This document shows positions 8,805 to 16,817 of a stretch of DNA of 64,000 nucleotides, piece after piece (position 1 is the stretch's first letter; every line of letters starts with the position of its first letter). The position numbers were made by a program, and so were the translations under genes. This DNA is from Acinetobacter wuhouensis. GTDB lineage: Bacteria > Pseudomonadota > Gammaproteobacteria > Pseudomonadales > Moraxellaceae. The notes beneath the pieces were generated by a model. That model saw only the letters and a program-made list of their open reading frames with translations, had not been told where the DNA came from and did no database searches. Location of the stretch: assembly GCF_001696605.3 (NCBI RefSeq), contig NZ_CP031716.1, positions 186,001-250,000 of the forward strand, given 5' to 3'.

Positions 8805-9434
8805 ATGAATAATTTGGTGTTGTTAGAACGCATTTACACTGGTCGCCGTGCTGAATTAAAGCGTATTATTTTGAATGAAGCACTGGATTGTTTTTTAAAT
8901 CATGGCATTGAAACGACCAATATCGAGATGATCCGTGAGCGTGCAGAGACCAGTATTGGAGCGATCTATCATCATTTTAAAAATAAAGAGGGCATTGTTC
9001 AGGCATTGTATTTTTCTGCCTTAGATGATCAAGCGCAACGCCGTGAACAGGCTTTACTGGAAGTCCAGTCCTTAGAGGATGCGATGAAAGCCATTGTGCA
9101 TAGTTATATTGACTGGGTGACGGATTTTCCTGATTTTGCGCGGTTTTTATATCTATCGAGTGCGATGGTAAAACGTCAGGACGATGTATCTGAACTAAAG
9201 CAAAAGAATCAACAACGTAATCATTATTTAATGAAGCTGGTTCAAAAATTTTATGACCATCAAAACCTACAAAATATTCCCAATGAATTGTTGCTGTCCT
9301 TAGTGATTGGTGCGACAGAAAGTTATTGCCGCGCATGGTTATCGCATCAGGTTAAAACCTCTCCACAGCATTATAAAACGGCATTGGCAGATTCGGCATG
9401 GCGAAGCTTGGTGGAATTTCCGAGTGTGGAATGA
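8805..9434 (+). CDS. TetR/AcrR family transcriptional regulator
   Basis: The 209-residue protein has a TetR helix-turn-helix at about residues 17-62 (ALDCFLNHGIETTNIEMIRERAETSIGAIYHHFKNKEGI in outline; the SIGAIYHHFKNKEG recognition helix is diagnostic). The C-terminal ligand-binding half is unlike any I can assign. It is divergent from the DUF4442 gene, with two AGAAT-type palindromes between, so it probably represses that gene and itself. The ligand may be an acyl-CoA or fatty acid, by analogy with neighbours only. Confidence 0.9.
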   Translation: MNNLVLLERIYTGRRAELKRIILNEALDCFLNHGIETTNIEMIRERAETSIGAIYHHFKNKEGIVQALYFSALDDQAQRREQALLEVQSLEDAMKAIVHSYIDWVTDFPDFARFLYLSSAMVKRQDDVSELKQKNQQRNHYLMKLVQKFYDHQNLQNIPNELLLSLVIGATESYCRAWLSHQVKTSPQHYKTALADSAWRSLVEFPSVE

Positions 9435-9514
9435 TCGGCATCATCAATTGAAAAGTAAAAGTTAAAAGAATTTACAAATCTATTTTTTCGATTGATTTTA
9501 TAAAAAACTACTGT

Positions 9515-9543
9515 TTTACCAATTTTAAAGAGTTTCGTATTCT
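9515..9543 (+). promoter_or_regulatory. candidate sigma-70 promoter of ahpC
   Basis: TTTACC (9515-9520) and TATTCT (9538-9543) are separated by 17 bases, 46 bases upstream of the ahpC start. I saw no clear OxyR site. Confidence 0.4.
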
Positions 9544-9589
9544 AGTTTCACAGATAAGCAATCCCTGAAACGAATTGAAGGAATACCAA

Positions 9590-10153
9590 ATGAGTTTAAT
9601 CAATACTGAAGTCAAACCGTTTAATGCAACAGCGTACAAAAATGGTGAATTTATCGAAGTGTCTGAAAAAGACATGACAGGTAAATGGTCAGTTATATTT
9701 TTCTATCCTGCTGATTTTACATTTGTTTGCCCAACTGAATTAGGCGATCTTGCAGACAACTATGCTGAATTTCAGAAAATGGGTGTAGAAATTTATTCAG
9801 TGTCTACGGATACTCATTTCACTCATAAAGCATGGCATGATAGTTCTGAAGAAATCAAAAAGATTCAGTACACCATGGTTGGCGATCCAACTTGGACACT
9901 GGCAAAAAACTTTGAAGTGCTGATTGAAGATGAAGGTTTAGCAGATCGTGGAACTTTCGTGATTGACCCAGAAGGTAAAATCCAGATCATTGAAATCAAT
10001 GCAGGCGGTATTGGTCGTGATGCACAGGAACTACTACGTAAGGTTAAAGCTGCACAATATGTCCATGCACATCCAGGTGAAGTTTGTCCTGCAAAATGGA
10101 AAGAAGGTGATGCGACACTTGCCCCATCCATTGACCTGATCGGTAAAATCTAA
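9590..10153 (+). CDS. ahpC: alkyl hydroperoxide reductase subunit C (peroxiredoxin)
   Basis: AhpC reduces hydrogen peroxide and organic hydroperoxides. The 187-residue protein has the peroxidatic Cys47 in FVCPTE and the resolving Cys166 in GEVCPAKW, so it is a typical 2-Cys peroxiredoxin. I start at ATG 9590 ([11 protein letters not shown]), with GAAGGA 7 bases upstream; a longer in-frame TTG start runs through that ribosome binding site. No ahpF follows, so the electron donor is encoded elsewhere. It is monocistronic, with a strong terminator. Confidence 0.96.
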   Translation: MSLINTEVKPFNATAYKNGEFIEVSEKDMTGKWSVIFFYPADFTFVCPTELGDLADNYAEFQKMGVEIYSVSTDTHFTHKAWHDSSEEIKKIQYTMVGDPTWTLAKNFEVLIEDEGLADRGTFVIDPEGKIQIIEINAGGIGRDAQELLRKVKAAQYVHAHPGEVCPAKWKEGDATLAPSIDLIGKI

Positions 10154-10176
10154 GTTTAGATTGACAGATGTAAAAG

Positions 10177-10208
10177 AAAAATCCAGAACTCAGTTTCTGG
10201 ATTTTTTT
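10177..10208 (+). terminator. rho-independent terminator after ahpC
   Basis: A 12-bp stem AAAAATCCAGAA/TTCTGGATTTTT with a 6-base loop runs into a T tract. Confidence 0.9.
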
Positions 10209-10341
10209 GTTTAAATTCAGCATACATTTCAATGCTCATTATCCTATTAATAGAAAGCACAGTATCAACTTAGACCCTTATTAAATAGCTTAAAACAGCT
10301 AAGATATAAATAAGTTAAAACTTCGTGATCGGAGAGAAATA

Positions 10342-11220
10342 ATGAAAAAAGTTGTAGGTGTATATCGCAATCAACAGATGCACTGGGTTGGTGATGGTTT
10401 TCCTGTGAAAAATCTATTTTCTTATGATCGTTTAGGGCAAACCATTAGTCCATTTTTACTGTTGGACTATGCAGCACCTTATCATTTTGACCCTACCACA
10501 GCACAACATGGTGTAGGTTCACATCCACATCGTGGTTTTGAAACAGTGACCATTGCCTATAAAGGTGAAGTGACACACAAAGACTCACATGGTGGTGGTG
10601 GCACAATCAAAACAGGTGATGTGCAATGGATGACGGCAGGTTCAGGTTTAGTTCATGAAGAATTCCATTCAAGTGAATTTGCTGAACAGGGTGGATTGTT
10701 TGAAATGGTACAGCTGTGGGTCAACCTGCCTGCAAGTGATAAAATGACTGCACCGAAGTATCAAGCCATTGAGGCGATACAAATCCCAGTGATTAAATTT
10801 GATGATGAGGCTGGTTATCTACGTGTAATTGCAGGGGAATATGCTGAACAGCAAGGTCCAGCAAACACTTTCAGCCCAATCAATGTGTGGGATGTTGTGC
10901 TCAAAGCAGGTCATCAAGCTCATTTTCATGTTCCAATTGATCACACCAGTTTGATCGTTTTATTGGAAGGTGAGTTATTGCTGAACGGTACTCAACAGGT
11001 GCTAGATCATTCGGTCGTCATTTTTGGCAAAGATGGTGAAGCACATGTACAAGTCGAAGCGGTACAAAATGCCAAGTTCCTTGTGCTTACAGGTAAACCA
11101 CTAAATGAACCAATCCAAGGTTATGGTCCATTTGTGATGAATAGCAAAGATGAAATCATTCAAGCTTTTGATGATTTTAATAATGGAAAGTTTGGTGAAA
11201 TTGCCGTAGAGGTTGAGTAA
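10342..11220 (+). CDS. pirin family protein (cupin dioxygenase-like)
   Basis: This 292-residue bicupin has the pirin N-terminal core SHPHRGFETVTI. The usual metal ligands are visible as His61, His63, His105 and Glu107 (VHEEFHS). Bacterial pirins have been reported as quercetinases or as modulators of metabolic enzymes; the reaction here cannot be told. Start ATG 10342 follows GGAGAG. Downstream lies a long non-coding region with two hairpin terminators that read best on the opposite strand. Confidence 0.9.
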   Translation: MKKVVGVYRNQQMHWVGDGFPVKNLFSYDRLGQTISPFLLLDYAAPYHFDPTTAQHGVGSHPHRGFETVTIAYKGEVTHKDSHGGGGTIKTGDVQWMTAGSGLVHEEFHSSEFAEQGGLFEMVQLWVNLPASDKMTAPKYQAIEAIQIPVIKFDDEAGYLRVIAGEYAEQQGPANTFSPINVWDVVLKAGHQAHFHVPIDHTSLIVLLEGELLLNGTQQVLDHSVVIFGKDGEAHVQVEAVQNAKFLVLTGKPLNEPIQGYGPFVMNSKDEIIQAFDDFNNGKFGEIAVEVE

Positions 11221-11283
11221 TTTTATTGATTACAGAGTATCCAGTATTATTTGCTAAATAACATCAGTGAATGTTTTGGTCAT

Positions 11284-11378
11284 AAAAAAAAGAGCCTCTA
11301 TCCCACACGATAGAGGCTCTTTATTCGCTGTAGTTCTAGTTTTATAGATGATATTCTTGTGATCTAGTTATCGTTTGT
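11284..11378 (-). ncRNA. candidate small RNA, copy 1 of a tandem pair
   Basis: On the minus strand a near-consensus promoter (see 11385-11413) is followed about 95 bases later by a perfect 14-bp terminator stem (11289-11302 with 11309-11322, loop GTGTGG) and eight T residues. No open reading frame fits. A related unit lies about 240 bases upstream with the same loop, the same AACTACAGC box just before the stem, and compensating stem changes. I do not recognise the RNA. Confidence 0.6.
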
Positions 11379-11384
11379 GGATGC

Positions 11385-11413
11385 ATAATAGTGAATTAGA
11401 AATGTGATGTAAA
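11385..11413 (-). promoter_or_regulatory. promoter for candidate small RNA 1
   Basis: Read on the minus strand, TTTACA (11408-11413) and TATTAT (11385-11390) are separated by exactly 17 bases. The expected start is near 11378. Confidence 0.6.
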
Positions 11414-11524
11414 GCACGTAATTATTTTTATGGTTAATTTATATACATTAATTATAAAAAGTTTTTTAAATATTATGCATTTAAAAATATGTAATTTTTT
11501 TATGTTTCAATGAGGTTTCAAAGT

Positions 11525-11611
11525 AAAAAAAGGGATCTCTATTCCACACAATAGAGATCCCTTTTATGCTGTAGTTAATGTTATTGTTCATATTGTTATA
11601 ATTTAATGTTT
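11525..11611 (-). ncRNA. candidate small RNA, copy 2 of a tandem pair
   Basis: On the minus strand a perfect 16-bp stem (11528-11543 with 11550-11565), again with loop GTGTGG, ends in seven T residues. It is preceded by AACTACAGC as in copy 1. A CATAAT -10-like box (11618-11623) lies at the position matching the TATTAT box of copy 1, but no good -35 is present, so the copy may be weaker or activator-dependent. Confidence 0.5.
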
Positions 11612-11938
11612 TTGTTTATTATGTGATTTAATTCTCATTTTTATGGTTTGAATAATAAATAAGAAACTAACCTTTGTAAATAGCTTTTTTAAAAAATAGT
11701 TAATTTATCCTGCTGTTTTTAACAGAATTTTTTATATAGATAGAAATAAAACTGAAATATAGGAACTACAGAAAGCACTTAATTAGAATAAAAGCTCGGA
11801 AATATAAACGTTACAGCCAATTTGCAATTTTGACCAAAAAAATTCAACAAAAAAAAGTTAAAACTGGAACTTTTTAATACCGTGATTTATTCGGCTATAG
11901 CTCATAATAAAAAAAATGGTTACGCACGGATAATAACT

Positions 11939-13237
11939 TTGAATATTGCAGTGATTGGTAGTGGTATGGCGGGACTGGCGACCGCAAGAATTTTGAAAGA
12001 TGCGGGTCATAACATTACCATCTTCGAAGCATTACCTGGTCGTGGTATGGATAGTCATAGTATCGCATTTGAAGGTGGGTTGATTGATGCACCACTGCGT
12101 GTGATGAATCCACATTTATGGAAAAATACCTTAAGCCTAGCGACTCATCTTGGAATCAAAACTTTTCCAGTGCGTACTTTCATGGCATGTAGTTGGTTGT
12201 TTGAAGATAAAACTGAAACGTGGTTAACGACCTCTCGTACACGTATTGGAAACTTTCCGATCATCAATAACCGTAAAGGGATTAAACAATACGGTTGGCG
12301 TTTAGTGAAAGGGATGTTGCAGTTAAAAACTGCGATTCATCAATATTTTAAGTCAAAAAATCAAGATATTACCCTTGCTGATTTTATAAATAATAATGAA
12401 ATTGAAGAAGTATTTTGGCATGGTGCAGTGATGCCTGTACTTTATACAATCTGTACTTGTGATCCAAAAACTATCGGTGAATGGCCTGCAAAACCACTTT
12501 TAATTTTCCTTAGACAATTGACAGATGGTGATGCGCTGTTACGTCTACACGGTGGCACACCTGCATTTGTCGATAAATTAGTTGAAGGAATCGATATTCA
12601 TAGTGGTTCGGAAATTATTAAGGTTGAAGAACAAGGTGAAGGTGTATTGGTTGAAAATGCACAAGGTGAAACATTCCAGTTTGACCGTGTGGTTGTTGCT
12701 ACACCAACCAATAAATTAGATCAGTTTTTAAATAAAGATCAATTTGCTGAAGATATTACGTTATTGCAAAAGTTTAAATTCGAGCAAGGTGAATTGGTGA
12801 TGCACACTGATTCAACCGTGATGCCACCAAATCGTAAGGATTGGGCGGTACTGAGCTATATGATGGATCGTAAATTTACCAAGCAACAATTTACAGTGTG
12901 GTTGAATTCGATCGAACCAAGTCTAGTGGGTAAATCACCAGTCTTCCAAACTTGGCGGCCTGTGACTGAAATTGATCCGAAAAAAGTGATTTCTACTGTT
13001 TCATTAACTCGTGCGGTGGTTGATCGTGAAACTGTTGCTTTAAATAAAGAGTTGCAGCAACGTCATAAGGCACCAAATCGTAAAGTGTTTTATTGTGGTT
13101 CATGGTCGTGTGATGGTTTACCAATCCTTGAATCAGCGGTAACTTCTGCAATGCATATTGCTGAGATTTTTGGTGCACCACTACCTTTCGTAGGAATGAA
13201 ACCAAATGTTGAAGTTGCACCACAGTTAGGGTATTAA
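11939..13237 (+). CDS. FAD-dependent amine oxidase-like oxidoreductase (COG2907-like)
   Basis: The 432-residue protein begins with a dinucleotide-binding fold (MNIAVIGSGMAGLATARIL; GSGMAG at 7-12, acidic end of strand 2 at TIFEA). It ends with a second FAD-contact region, VFYCGSWSCDGLPILESA. The pattern fits the flavin amine-oxidase/desaturase group often found next to lipid-modifying genes. I chose the TTG at 11939, giving MNIAVIGSG, with CGGA 8 bases upstream; a GTG at 11882 would add 19 unlikely residues. It is followed 32 bases later by a methyltransferase gene, probably one operon. The substrate is unknown; lipid modification is inferred from family context. Confidence 0.75.
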   Translation: MNIAVIGSGMAGLATARILKDAGHNITIFEALPGRGMDSHSIAFEGGLIDAPLRVMNPHLWKNTLSLATHLGIKTFPVRTFMACSWLFEDKTETWLTTSRTRIGNFPIINNRKGIKQYGWRLVKGMLQLKTAIHQYFKSKNQDITLADFINNNEIEEVFWHGAVMPVLYTICTCDPKTIGEWPAKPLLIFLRQLTDGDALLRLHGGTPAFVDKLVEGIDIHSGSEIIKVEEQGEGVLVENAQGETFQFDRVVVATPTNKLDQFLNKDQFAEDITLLQKFKFEQGELVMHTDSTVMPPNRKDWAVLSYMMDRKFTKQQFTVWLNSIEPSLVGKSPVFQTWRPVTEIDPKKVISTVSLTRAVVDRETVALNKELQQRHKAPNRKVFYCGSWSCDGLPILESAVTSAMHIAEIFGAPLPFVGMKPNVEVAPQLGY

Positions 13238-13269
13238 GAAAATACCTTAATGATCTCTTCTGAAAAAAC

Positions 13270-14085
13270 ATGAAATGGATTCGAGCACTTCAGCAAAAAC
13301 TGCCACAACATAAATATGCAATCAATGCAAAAATGTTGGGTGATGATGCTGAATGTGCTTGGACGAATTTAGGATATTGGGATGATGCGACGTCATTCTA
13401 TCCACAAGCCTGTATGCAACTGGCGGAGCATTTGGCGCAATCACTACAATTAAATGCCAATGACCGAGTTTTAGATTTGGGTTGTGGACAGGGTGCAAGT
13501 CTACAATACTGGTTTGAGCATTATCAGGTTCAAGATTTAGAAGCAGTCGAATTACAACAACAATGTATTTCAAATATTCAAAAAATACTTCCGCAAATCA
13601 CAGCAATTCATCATCAATCATTTTTAAATTTAAATGAAATTTTGTTTAGGCAGTCTTTTGATGTCGTGATGTGTATAGATGCTGCATATCACAGCGATTT
13701 AAATTCATTTCTACATTCAGTACACCCTGTTTTAAATTCAAAAGGACGTTTAGGTTTTCATTATCTAATGTGGTCAGATCACGTTTTAAATTCAAAACAA
13801 AAGTTAAAATATCGGGGCTTACTAAAAGCCGCAGATGTAAAATTTGAAAATTTAAAAAACCAAACTCACTTGCAACAATTGATTGAGCAATCGGGTTTTG
13901 AGCAAGTGCAAATTCAGGATTTTTCAGTAAATGTCTTGGCTGGTTTTAGTCGTTATATTGCTTCACGGCCAAAAGGGAAGCGTGGACTGGATCAATTCAA
14001 AATCGCAATGACTGCAAAATTATGTCAAGCCTTGATTGATGATGGTTTGGTGAAATATGTTCAAATCAGTGCAGTGAAAATATAG
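13270..14085 (+). CDS. class I SAM-dependent methyltransferase
   Basis: The 271-residue protein has motif I VLDLGCGQG at residues 67-75, followed by a Rossmann-like fold and a FDVVMCIDAAYH motif (motif II region). The N-terminal NLGYWDDATSFYPQA is typical of small-molecule methyltransferases of the sterol/tocopherol/EryG type rather than of cyclopropane synthases. It follows the FAD oxidoreductase and probably acts in the same pathway on a lipid or isoprenoid, which is inference only. Confidence 0.8.
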   Translation: MKWIRALQQKLPQHKYAINAKMLGDDAECAWTNLGYWDDATSFYPQACMQLAEHLAQSLQLNANDRVLDLGCGQGASLQYWFEHYQVQDLEAVELQQQCISNIQKILPQITAIHHQSFLNLNEILFRQSFDVVMCIDAAYHSDLNSFLHSVHPVLNSKGRLGFHYLMWSDHVLNSKQKLKYRGLLKAADVKFENLKNQTHLQQLIEQSGFEQVQIQDFSVNVLAGFSRYIASRPKGKRGLDQFKIAMTAKLCQALIDDGLVKYVQISAVKI

Positions 14086-14144
14086 CTTCATCTTTATTCT
14101 TTAAATCAGTTTTTGAAACCTTATATTATTCAAATCATAGGCAT

Positions 14145-14178
14145 TAAAAACAACAAAGCCTCACTAAAAAGCGAGGCT
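14145..14178 (-). terminator. terminator downstream of tRNA-Thr
   Basis: On the minus strand the stem AGCCTCGCT/AGTGAGGCT (one wobble) is followed by TTGTTGTTTTT. It lies just past the 3' end of the tRNA gene and also faces the methyltransferase gene convergently. Confidence 0.7.
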
Positions 14179-14188
14179 AAGTATAAAA

Positions 14189-14264
<76 letters not shown>

Positions 14265-14266
14265 AA

Positions 14267-14609
14267 CGTGGCGAGAATTTTACAGAATTTTTGTAAGTTT
14301 GCAAGCCAAAAAATAAGCAATTAAATTTTCTTTATTATTTATTGATGTTATGCACTTCAAAAAGAAAAGTATCTTTTAAAATTGTTTTGAAGCTTGCTAG
14401 GTGGAGTCTTACATTAACTTGTATATCTTGCACCATGACTGGTTCGTGCCGCAAACTGTTGCGGATGACTTTTTCGCGTATCCATATTCTTCAAGATTTA
14501 GAGTGTGATTTTATTATTGCACAACATCTGTTATTCATTGCTATCATTAAAATTACAGAATAAAAAGTGAGTGATTAACTGGAGGTTTTAATCACTCACA
14601 AAAATGAAA
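14267..14609. other. intergenic gap, no supported gene
   Basis: A 73-codon frame exists at 14342-14563, but it is Cys/Leu/Ile-biased, lacks a convincing ribosome binding site and matches no family I know. It could hide a gene remnant beside the tRNA. I see no repeat ends or integrase. The tRNA promoter must lie at its left end. Confidence 0.5.
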
Positions 14610-15122
14610 TTAGTTTTTCAAAGCCACTTGAGCTAGCGTATTACCTTGATTGGCTGCATGTTTAAACCATTCTTGTGCTTTTACTTGATCTTGTGCAACA
14701 CCTGTGCCAGTTTGGTAAGCATCTGCAACTTTGTACTGTGCTTTGGTATAGCCTTGATTCGCAGCTTTTAAGTACCAGTTAAATGCTTCAGTGGCATTCT
14801 TTGTGCTGTGAATCCCCATCTCTGCAACCATCGCTAAACGATATTGTGCTTTGATATTATTTTGCTGTGCAGCAGAAGTTAGCCATTGCATCGCTAGAGC
14901 GTGATCTTGTTTAACTTGGTCACCATTGAAGTACATCATGCCTAAATCATATTGTGCTTCAATATTTCCTTTTTGAGCTGCTTCTAGATTCCATGCAAAT
15001 GTGTGGCAGTCTGCTGAACTGGCTTGAGCCGCTGTTGAAGTTTCTGCAAAGCTTGAAACTGAAAAAAAAGCACCGTTTGCAAAAATTAAAGCTCCGAATA
15101 GTATTTTATGTAAATTTTTCAT
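14610..15122 (-). CDS. exported Sel1-like repeat protein
   Basis: The 170-residue protein starts with a signal peptide (about residues 1-27, ending SSFA). Three full Sel1/TPR-like repeats of about 36 residues follow: AQYDLGMMYFNGDQV..., AQYRLAMVAEMG... and AQYKVADAYQTGTGV..., each ending in a WLTSAAQQ/WYLKAANQG/WFKHAANQG helix. Such proteins act as periplasmic scaffolds; the partner is not known. A short TETSTAAQ linker contains the only cysteine, so it is not a lipoprotein. Confidence 0.88.
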   Translation of the reverse strand: MKNLHKILFGALIFANGAFFSVSSFAETSTAAQASSADCHTFAWNLEAAQKGNIEAQYDLGMMYFNGDQVKQDHALAMQWLTSAAQQNNIKAQYRLAMVAEMGIHSTKNATEAFNWYLKAANQGYTKAQYKVADAYQTGTGVAQDQVKAQEWFKHAANQGNTLAQVALKN

Positions 15123-15450
15123 AATATTTTTTCTTAATGTGACTTTGTATGCATTATTTTTATCAAAGTTGGAATGATGTGTAAATAGATAAATTCAAAT
15201 TATTTTTAAAAAATGTGATTATTTTCTCATTTTTTATTTGTTATTAATTAAACATTTGATTTATATTGATTTTGTATTATTAATATATATTAAATAAAGT
15301 CTATTTAAGATTAATTTATTTTAATTAATTCACTTTGTTTTAGATTGATTAACATAAGGATTAAGTTTAATTTAAACAAATATGAGTTTACTTTTGGATC
15401 AGCAATAAATTTTCATGACGATATTAAAAATGTTTGAACAGTATTTTCAT
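15123..15450. other. very AT-rich intergenic region
   Basis: The stretch is dominated by A/T with many TTAATTAA-like words and holds no reading frame with a ribosome binding site. It carries the promoter for the Sel1 gene on the minus strand. The composition is what H-NS-type proteins bind, and an H-NS gene lies elsewhere in the window; binding here is not shown. Confidence 0.5.
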
Positions 15451-15478
15451 TAAAAAGGCTTACCTAAAAGTAAGCCTT
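15451..15478 (-). terminator. terminator of the small gene at 15541-15768
   Basis: Read on the minus strand, AAGGCTTAC/GTAAGCCTT with a 6-base loop is followed by five T residues. Confidence 0.7.
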
Positions 15479-15540
15479 GTGTTGGTATTTTAAATGTATG
15501 AGTTTATATGAAGTGCGAACTTTTCACGTCAGAAGAAAAT

Positions 15541-15768
15541 CTATTTACTCCTTAAAATAAGATCTAAATCTTGCGCGCATTCTTCTAAGGTAATCGCCAT
15601 ATCAATTTGCATTTGGGGTTTAAGTTCATCTGCGAGTTTTCTCCATTGCTCAATTAACCGGATCGCTTTTTGAATTTTATGTTTATTTACATCCTTGGCA
15701 ATTGTAGGGGTGTATCCACCACGTTTAGCATTTTTCACTTGTCTTACATAATTGGTGCTGTTATTCAT
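15541..15768 (-). CDS. hypothetical small cytoplasmic protein
   Basis: The 75-residue protein (MNNSTNYVRQVKNAKRGG...) is unrecognised. It has a basic N-terminal third and a helical remainder (KIQKAIRLIEQWRKLADEL, then ALTLEECAQDLDLIL-like), with no signal peptide. The ATG at 15768 has CGGGAG 5 bases upstream; a GTG two codons earlier is also possible. A terminator follows. It is probably a real small gene, perhaps nucleic-acid or partner-protein binding, which is a guess from charge only. Confidence 0.6.
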   Translation of the reverse strand: MNNSTNYVRQVKNAKRGGYTPTIAKDVNKHKIQKAIRLIEQWRKLADELKPQMQIDMAITLEECAQDLDLILRSK

Positions 15769-16064
15769 TGTCACTCCCGAATAGCAGTTTTATGCTCTTA
15801 ACTTGCTTGAGTCGCGAATTGATATTGCTTGATTATTTTGTTGAGTGAATATTTCATCTATATGTATTTGATTATTATTTTATGTTTAATTTCCTCCTTG
15901 CTAATGGCTGGAAGTTTCTTTTCTCTTGATACTAATTCAAGAAAGTTTGAATTGAAATAGTCACTTGCAATTTATGATCTGTGGAGATGTATCTATTTAC
16001 TTCAAAAAATATTGGGAATGTCGTATAAAGATGAACTGAAAAGAACAAGATTGAAGAATGACAA

Positions 16065-16418
16065 ATGTTGAGAATCATAAGTACGAGTATTTTATTTTTG
16101 TTGATTTCTTTCGTCCATGCAGAAACTCCGAAAGCATGTCAGTTGGTTGATGATACTTCTGAAACACTGATACAGCTGAGACAAAGTGGTTTATCTCTAG
16201 ATGATATTGATCTCAATCCAGAAGCGTTAACTGAGCAAGAAGCTCAGTTATTAAAAGCAATGATTGAAGATGCAAAGCGTGTTCCAATTTATAAGATTCC
16301 GTTATCACGACAAAAAGCGATTGAAGATTTTAAAGTGAAATGGCAACGCAATTGTTTATCTGAGAATCGTGATTTGAAGAAGGAAAGTAAGGCAATTTTA
16401 AAAGAATGGGATGATTGA
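16065..16418 (+). CDS. hypothetical exported protein
   Basis: The 117-residue protein has a signal peptide (MLRIISTSILFLLISFVHA, cleavage before ETPKAC). The mature part is short, charged and helical, with two Cys (KACQLVDD and RNCLSEN) suited to a disulphide. ATG 16065 is preceded by GAAGAATGA. No family was recognised. Confidence 0.65.
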   Translation: MLRIISTSILFLLISFVHAETPKACQLVDDTSETLIQLRQSGLSLDDIDLNPEALTEQEAQLLKAMIEDAKRVPIYKIPLSRQKAIEDFKVKWQRNCLSENRDLKKESKAILKEWDD

Positions 16419-16540
16419 AAATATAATTGATAATCGTGTTTTTAATGAGTCATTTTGATCATCATCTGCGAGCAGATACCGTCAAATGTGCCGCCAAAAA
16501 TATGAGAAGATTATGAGATTGCTTCATAACATGTAGGCGT

Positions 16541-16575
16541 AAAAAAAGGCTTAAACCCTTTAGATTTAAGCCTTT
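16541..16575 (-). terminator. terminator downstream of tRNA-Ser
   Basis: Read on the minus strand, AAAGGCTTAAA/TTTAAGCCTTT with a 9-base loop is followed by a run of seven T residues. Confidence 0.85.
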
Positions 16576-16608
16576 CGTACTACGGTACAGTCCCGTAGAA
16601 AACAATCT

Positions 16609-16698
16609 TGGCGGTGAGAGAGGGATTCGAACCCTCGAAACGCGCAAACGTTTACACACTTTCCAGGCGTGCTCCTTCAGCCACTCGGACACCTCACC
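16609..16698 (-). tRNA. tRNA-Ser (anticodon GGA)
   Basis: A 90-base minus-strand gene has a long variable arm and an encoded CCA; anticodon loop CTGGAAA. It starts GGTGAGGTGTCCGAGTGG, typical of bacterial tRNA-Ser. Confidence 0.96.
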
Positions 16699-16817
16699 AA
16701 GGCGTGGGATGATAACCAAAAAAAGGATTTATGCCAAGCAACAATTGATTTAAAGCAAATTTTTTTTTTCGGTGATATGATTCGCCAAAATAATGTCTAA
16801 TATTTGAAGACGAATTT

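Noticed and set aside
14342..14563. 73-codon frame next to tRNA-Thr
   Set aside because: No ribosome binding site, unusual composition and no family resemblance; kept only as a possible remnant.
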